DNA from: an uncultured Senegalimassilia sp.
GTDB taxonomy: Bacteria; Actinomycetota; Coriobacteriia; Coriobacteriales; Eggerthellaceae
DNA: 64,000 nt
Reading direction: 5' to 3'
Assembly (NCBI RefSeq): GCF_934636665.1
Contig: NZ_CAKUAT010000008.1
Span: 42,613 to 106,612, forward strand
A program made the position numbers and the translations under genes. Below, one piece after another: positions 59,792 to 64,000 of this stretch. The notes beneath the pieces were generated by a model that was not told the DNA's origin, made no database searches, and saw nothing but the letters and a program-made list of their open reading frames with translations. The first letter of the stretch is position 1; the number at the start of each line of letters is the position of its first letter.

Positions 59792-62308
59792 ATGGATCAA
59801 GAAGTGGAGCTTCTGGCGCCGGCTGGCGGCATCGCGGCGTTCCATGCCGCTGTGCGTGGCGGCGCCGATGCGGTTTACCTGGGCCTTCAATCGTTCAACG
59901 CGCGACGTGGCGCCGACAATTTCACCATCGATACGTTCGCCGACGCTTGCGCTTTCGCGCATCTGCGCGGCGTGAACGTCTACGTTACGCTCAACACGGC
60001 CATTCTGCCCGGCGAGGTCGACAGCGCCATGGAAACGGCGCGCCAGGCATATCGCGCCGGCGCCGATGCGTTCATCGTGCAAGATATCGGCATCGCCTCC
60101 GAGCTTTCGCGAACGTTGCCGCAGGCGCGCTTGCATATCTCCACGCAAATGAACACGCACAACGAGGCGGGTATGCAAGCCGCTGCCCAGCTCGGGGCAG
60201 CGCGTGTGACGCTCGCGCGCGAGCTGTCGCTGCCCGAGATCGAGCATTTGGCGAAGGTCGGCGATGAGCTGGGCCTGGAAATCGAGACGTTCGCCCACGG
60301 TGCGTTGTGTGTGTGCTATTCGGGCCAGTGCTTCATGTCCTCGCTCATCGGCGGGCGCTCGGCCAATCGCGGCTTGTGCGCGCAAGCGTGCCGCCTGCCG
60401 TACGCATTGCATAACGTGGCGAAGAGCAAGCCGCTCCCGGCACCGGGCGACCACCTGCTGTCTCCGCAGGATCTGTGCAGCATCGACCTGCTTCCTGATT
60501 TGGTACGCGCCGGTGTGGCGTCCCTGAAAATCGAAGGCCGCATGAAGTCGCCCGAATATGTCTATGCTGTAACCAGCGCTTATCGCGCCGCGCTCGACCG
60601 CGTTCTCGTGGCGCGCGACGCCGCGCGCGAAAGCGGTGCGCAGGATTGGGCCGCTCCGGGAGGAACGGAGCAGGAGCACGCCCAGCTTGCCGAGGCATTC
60701 TCCCGTGGCTTCACTACCGCATACCTGGAGGGCAAACGCGGAAACGAGATCATGAGCTACGGCCGTCCGAACAACCGCGGCGTGTTCGTCGGACGTGTGG
60801 CGTCTGTCAAGAACGGAAAGGCTGCCGTGGCATGCGAGCGCCCCATCGTTGCGGGCGACGTGCTCGAGTTTTGGACGAACAAAGGCCATTTCGCCTACAC
60901 CGTTTCCCAGGTGGATACCGATCGCAATGGCAATCTGCTGCTTGCGCCGGAGCGTGCGGTGGGGAAGGGCGATCGCGTGTTCCGTGTGCGCAGCGCTGAG
61001 GCTGCGTTCGTCGATGACGACCGCCTGCCGCGCATCCAGGTGCAGGGTCGCGCGCGTCTGCGCATCGGGCAGCCGCTTCGCATCGAGTTTTGCCTGGCCG
61101 ACAACCCCGCCGACCCGCGCGCGCTGCGCGGCGCCCGCAAGCGCTTTGCCGAGGGCGCGCTGCCCGTTGGGGCTGCCGAGGGCCAGCAAATCGAACCCGC
61201 ACGCACCAAGGCGGTTAGCGAAGATGACGTCCGTGCCCATATCGACAGGTTGGGGCAGACTCCATTTTCCCTGGTGAACCTTGATATCGACATGGATGAG
61301 GGCGTGGGAATCGGCTTCTCGCAGCTGCATCATGTGCGCGCAGAGGCGCTCGACTCCCTTGAGAAAGCTCTGCTCGAAGGCACGTTCCAGCGCCCGTTGC
61401 CGCGCGTGGAGGTGGGAAGCCGTATGCTTCCGGCGCATGCCGGCGGCGTCCATATCGCGGTGCTGGCCACCAACCCGGCCTGCGCTCGGGCGGCAAAGCG
61501 CGCCGGCGCCGACGAGGTGTACGTTCCCGCGGTCAACCTGGCGCATGGCCAGGCCACCATCGCCGGCCAGCTTTCGGAAACCGCCGAGCAGGCAAGCTAT
61601 CCGAAGGCATGCGCCGTCGTGCTGCCCGTCGCCGACCATGATGACTGCGAGCTCACGCGCGAGCATGCATGCGGCTTCGACGCCTGGCGCAGCGTTCACG
61701 CTGATCAGCCGGTTATGGCCGAAAGCCTTGGGCAGCTCGTCCGTGCTCGCGATATGGGCGCTTGCGTAGAGGTGGGTCCGCACCTGCCTATCACCAATGC
61801 GCTCGCCCTGCAAACCGCGGCGCGCCTTGGCGCGAAGCGGGTCTGGCTCTCGCCCGAGCTCAACCTGGCCCAAATCTCCGATTTGGCGAAGGAAAGCCCC
61901 GTCGAGCTCGGCCTTACCGTCATCGGGCGTCAGGAGCTCATGACCACGGAGCACTGCATGCTCATGAGCCAGGGTCCCTGCGCTCAGGAGTGCGCAACGT
62001 GTGCGCGCCGCAAAAGCCCGCATTTCCTGAAGGATCGCAAGGGTTACGACTTCCCGGTGATATCCGATCAGCTCGGTCGCAGCCATCTTTATAACAGCGT
62101 GCAGCTTGATGTCGCGCATGCCGCCCCCGATATCGTTCAGGCTGGCATCACCTGGCTTCTGGTGGACAGCACGCTTATGAACGTGCAAGAAACCACTCAG
62201 GCAGTGCAGCGAGTCGTCCGTGCTCGCAATGTGGCGCACGCCCAGGGCGCGGCGCTGCCGAAAGAGCCCGGCTGCACCAGCGGGCACCTGTTCCGCGGCG
62301 TGCAATAA
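59792..62308 (+). CDS. U32 peptidase-family protein (long form)
   Basis: 838 residues from ATG 59792; the longer open frame upstream (from 59591) overlaps the divergent promoter. N-terminal TIM-barrel-like U32 domain: 'ELLAPAGGIAAFHAAVRGGADAVYLGLQSFNARRGADNF', then 'HISTQMNTHNEAGM', 'HGALCVCYSGQCFMSSLIGGRSANRGLCAQACRLPY' with its cysteines, and 'SLKIEGRMKSPEYVY'. A middle DUF3656-like region and a second barrel-like part follow, with 'CAQECATCARRKSPHFLKDRKGYDFPV'. Members are linked to tRNA/rRNA hydroxylation (TrhP/RlhA) or collagenase-like activity; the role here is not decided. Confidence 0.88.
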   Translation: MDQEVELLAPAGGIAAFHAAVRGGADAVYLGLQSFNARRGADNFTIDTFADACAFAHLRGVNVYVTLNTAILPGEVDSAMETARQAYRAGADAFIVQDIGIASELSRTLPQARLHISTQMNTHNEAGMQAAAQLGAARVTLARELSLPEIEHLAKVGDELGLEIETFAHGALCVCYSGQCFMSSLIGGRSANRGLCAQACRLPYALHNVAKSKPLPAPGDHLLSPQDLCSIDLLPDLVRAGVASLKIEGRMKSPEYVYAVTSAYRAALDRVLVARDAARESGAQDWAAPGGTEQEHAQLAEAFSRGFTTAYLEGKRGNEIMSYGRPNNRGVFVGRVASVKNGKAAVACERPIVAGDVLEFWTNKGHFAYTVSQVDTDRNGNLLLAPERAVGKGDRVFRVRSAEAAFVDDDRLPRIQVQGRARLRIGQPLRIEFCLADNPADPRALRGARKRFAEGALPVGAAEGQQIEPARTKAVSEDDVRAHIDRLGQTPFSLVNLDIDMDEGVGIGFSQLHHVRAEALDSLEKALLEGTFQRPLPRVEVGSRMLPAHAGGVHIAVLATNPACARAAKRAGADEVYVPAVNLAHGQATIAGQLSETAEQASYPKACAVVLPVADHDDCELTREHACGFDAWRSVHADQPVMAESLGQLVRARDMGACVEVGPHLPITNALALQTAARLGAKRVWLSPELNLAQISDLAKESPVELGLTVIGRQELMTTEHCMLMSQGPCAQECATCARRKSPHFLKDRKGYDFPVISDQLGRSHLYNSVQLDVAHAAPDIVQAGITWLLVDSTLMNVQETTQAVQRVVRARNVAHAQGAALPKEPGCTSGHLFRGVQ

Positions 62309-62356
62309 GCTGCATGTGCTAGAATCCCGAAGATACTCGTTTAGAAAGAGGAAACC

Positions 62357-63568
62357 ATGCTGTCCGCAGAAGAACAACTGCACATCATCGCATCGGGCGC
62401 TGCGCAAATCGTGCCCGAAAGCGGCCTGCTCGAGAAGCTCAAGCGCGGCAAGCCGCTCAACATCAAGCTCGGCGTCGACCCCACCAGCCCCGACCTGCAT
62501 CTGGGCCATGCGGTTCCGCTGCGCAAGATGCGCCAGTTCCAGGACCTGGGCCATAACGTCACGCTCATCATCGGCAACGGCACGGCGCTCATCGGCGACC
62601 CGTCGGGCAAGAACACCACCCGCCCGCAGCTCTCCCAGGAGCAGGTGCAGGCCAACGCCGAAACCTACGTCGCCCAGGCTATGAAGATCCTGGACCCCGA
62701 GAAAACGAAGATCGTCTACAACGCCGATTGGATCTTGTCGCTGAATCTCAAGGACCTCCTCGGCCTTATGAGCAAGTTCACCGTCGCCCGCATCCTCGAG
62801 CGCGATGACTTCACGAAGCGCTACCAGTCCCAAACGCCCATCGCCATGCATGAGTTCCTGTATCCCATCATGCAGGCATATGACTCGGTCATGGTGAAGG
62901 CGGACGTCGAAATGGGCGGCACCGACCAGCTGTTCAACCTTCTGGCCGGCCGCGACCTCATGGAGAAGATGGACATGGAGCCGCAGATCGCGCTTACCAT
63001 GCCGCTGCTCGAGGGCACCGACGGCGTGCGCAAGATGTCGAAAAGCTACGGCAACTACGTGGGCCTCACCGATGACGCTAACGATATGTTCGGCAAGGTC
63101 ATGTCCATCCCCGATGAGCTCATGATCAAGTACTATCGCCTGGCATCCACGTTGTCCGTTGCCGAAATCGATCAGCTTGAGGCCGACCTGAAGGCGGACA
63201 AGCTGCATCCCAACAAGGTCAAGCGCGCATTGGCTCGCAACATCGTCGCCGCCTATCACGATGAGGCTGCGGCCGAGCAGGCGGAAGCCGACTTCGACCT
63301 GAAGTTCAAGGACCACGGCTTCCCGGAGGACGCGCCCACGTTCCAGGCCGACCTCACCCCGGGCGAGGACGGCACCGTATACTTCGCCAAGCTGCTGGTG
63401 AATGCCGGCGCAGCGCAAAGCGTTTCCGACGCACGACGTCTCATCGACGGCGGCGGCGTCAAGCTCAACGGCGAGGCGCTCGAGCCCAAGTCCTACAACT
63501 TGGAGCCCGCCCGTCTCGAGGGCGCGCAGATCCAGGTCGGCAAGAAGAAGTTCCTGCGCCTGGTCTAG
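62357..63568 (+). CDS. tyrS: Tyrosyl-tRNA synthetase
   Basis: 403 residues, class I synthetase. HIGH-type motif is HLGH in PDLHLGHAVPL; KMSKS is intact in VRKMSKSYGN; 'GGTDQLFNLLAGRDLM' is in the tyrosine site. A C-terminal S4 RNA-binding domain starts near residue 340 ('AKLLVNAGAAQSVSDARRLIDGGGV'). 'agaggaaacc' precedes the ATG, 48 nt after the U32 gene. Confidence 0.97.
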   Translation: MLSAEEQLHIIASGAAQIVPESGLLEKLKRGKPLNIKLGVDPTSPDLHLGHAVPLRKMRQFQDLGHNVTLIIGNGTALIGDPSGKNTTRPQLSQEQVQANAETYVAQAMKILDPEKTKIVYNADWILSLNLKDLLGLMSKFTVARILERDDFTKRYQSQTPIAMHEFLYPIMQAYDSVMVKADVEMGGTDQLFNLLAGRDLMEKMDMEPQIALTMPLLEGTDGVRKMSKSYGNYVGLTDDANDMFGKVMSIPDELMIKYYRLASTLSVAEIDQLEADLKADKLHPNKVKRALARNIVAAYHDEAAAEQAEADFDLKFKDHGFPEDAPTFQADLTPGEDGTVYFAKLLVNAGAAQSVSDARRLIDGGGVKLNGEALEPKSYNLEPARLEGAQIQVGKKKFLRLV

Positions 63569-63606
63569 CTGCAACGCTAGAAGTTGTAACTATATATAGC
63601 GAATCG

Positions 63607-63640
63607 AACGGAGGGGGTCGAAGATCGGCCCTCTCCGTTT
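63607..63640 (+). terminator. Terminator after tyrS
   Basis: Stem aacggagggggtcga / tcggccctctccgtt (13 of 15 pairs) with a short loop, followed by tttgcg. Confidence 0.65.
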
Positions 63641-63932
63641 GCGTATAGGGATGAGACGCCCACGATGTGTTGGCCTCATTATTCTGGCGAATGTAAACGG
63701 CACCAGCCTGGATTCGCCCCGCGTCGCCCAGCGCTCTGCCCTCGGTAGTTGCGATTGCCGCTATGCCGAGCGGCGCACCCCGCCTCGGGGCGCTCCCCAT
63801 CAATGTACAGGGAAGGGCGCAAAGCGCCCGAATCCCCTCATAGCCCCAAGGGGCCGCAACACCCCCCTCGAACCCCTCCCGGACCCCATATGTGTGCAGA
63901 ATGTGAAGATGACGCCTATCGCAAAATAGTTC
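63641..63932. other. Non-coding stretch before the right-edge promoter
   Basis: About 290 nt. No convincing gene on either strand. Open frames here, such as 63465-63980 on the - strand, have no ribosome site and run antisense into tyrS. Short GC hairpins occur (for example gggcgc-aaa-gcgccc). Confidence 0.5.
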
Positions 63933-63961
63933 TGGACACGGCCCGGGGAGGCGCGTATTAT
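63933..63961 (+). promoter_or_regulatory. Strong promoter firing out of the window
   Basis: TGGACA (63933-63938), a 17-bp GC-rich spacer, TATTAT (63956-63961). The transcript would start near 63968 and its first bases can fold into a hairpin (gcgctt/aaagc region). The strength and long non-coding approach would suit an rRNA operon or another highly expressed gene beyond the edge; that is a guess. Confidence 0.6.
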
Positions 63962-64000
63962 TCAATCTTGCGCCAAGCACGAAAGCGCTTGAGCGAAAGC

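Noticed and set aside
59774..63574. 1266-codon open frame on the - strand
   Set aside because: Antisense to the U32-family gene and tyrS. The sense proteins have clear motifs; the antisense product is His/Arg/Leu-rich, as expected from reading a high-GC gene backwards.
63465..63980. 171-codon - strand frame at the right edge
   Set aside because: Overlaps the tyrS 3' end and its terminator antisense; composition is Pro/Arg/Ala-rich with no ribosome site.
1..64000. CRISPR arrays, insertion sequences, prophage, tRNA or rRNA genes
   Set aside because: Looked for by eye on both strands in all gaps. No repeat-spacer pattern, transposase, integrase or cloverleaf was found; a tRNA scan would be needed to exclude tRNAs fully.

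Overview
The window is a high-GC chromosomal segment with actinobacterial gene order. Its gene content suggests an anaerobic, respiring member of the Coriobacteriia, most likely family Eggerthellaceae. That placement is inference from several DMSO-reductase-type enzymes, TrpP/ECF uptake, the MEP pathway and the gene neighbourhoods; no rRNA or tRNA gene is visible in the window. The sequence is ordinary chromosome. I see no integrase, transposase, CRISPR array or phage block.

Regions. 1-5212 holds a DmsABC-type molybdoenzyme operon (DmsA cut by the left edge), a TorD/DmsD-type chaperone and an extra DmsC-like membrane anchor. 5404-7311 is a drug-efflux-type MFS transporter with a C-terminal CBS pair. 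7627-12514 is a Crp/Fnr-type regulator divergent from a second DmsABC-type operon. 12556-16341 is a promoter, a T-box leader with tryptophan features, a TrpP-like ECF substrate-binding protein, two ECF ATPases and the EcfT protein, which together form a dedicated tryptophan importer. 16384-20833 holds a zinc-type macrodomain hydrolase, an HtrA protease and a cystine-type symporter behind a structured leader. 20954-30132 is the growth cluster pyrH-frr-uppS-cdsA-dxr-(site-2 protease)-ispG-proS. 30313-35121 holds a LysR regulator, a phasin-like protein with an AarF/ABC1 kinase, a zinc-ribbon membrane protein and a GNAT acetyltransferase.

35431-39578 is a T-box-controlled pheS-pheT pair. It is followed by a methionine aminopeptidase with a SEC-C finger (39706), an uncharacterised two-gene unit (40823-41936), an FKBP isomerase and a GCS2-type glutamate-cysteine ligase. 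43966-54248 runs from a CapD-type sugar-nucleotide dehydratase straight into argC-argJ-argB-argD, then argR, argG and argH. The arginine set lacks argF. 54396-59676 holds two class A penicillin-binding proteins around a small lipoprotein. 59792-63568 holds a U32 peptidase-family protein and tyrS. The right edge carries a strong promoter firing out of the window.

How the parts fit. The molybdoenzymes supply anaerobic respiration, with Tat export and quinol oxidation through the DmsC-like anchors. Amino-acid supply is sensed by two T-boxes (Trp uptake, Phe-tRNA charging) and probably by ArgR. The envelope genes (uppS, cdsA, HtrA, site-2 protease, CapD, PBPs) cover lipid-carrier supply, wall synthesis and stress proteolysis. 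Several promoters sit 6-7 nt from start codons (ispG, PBP at 59676), which points to leaderless mRNAs.
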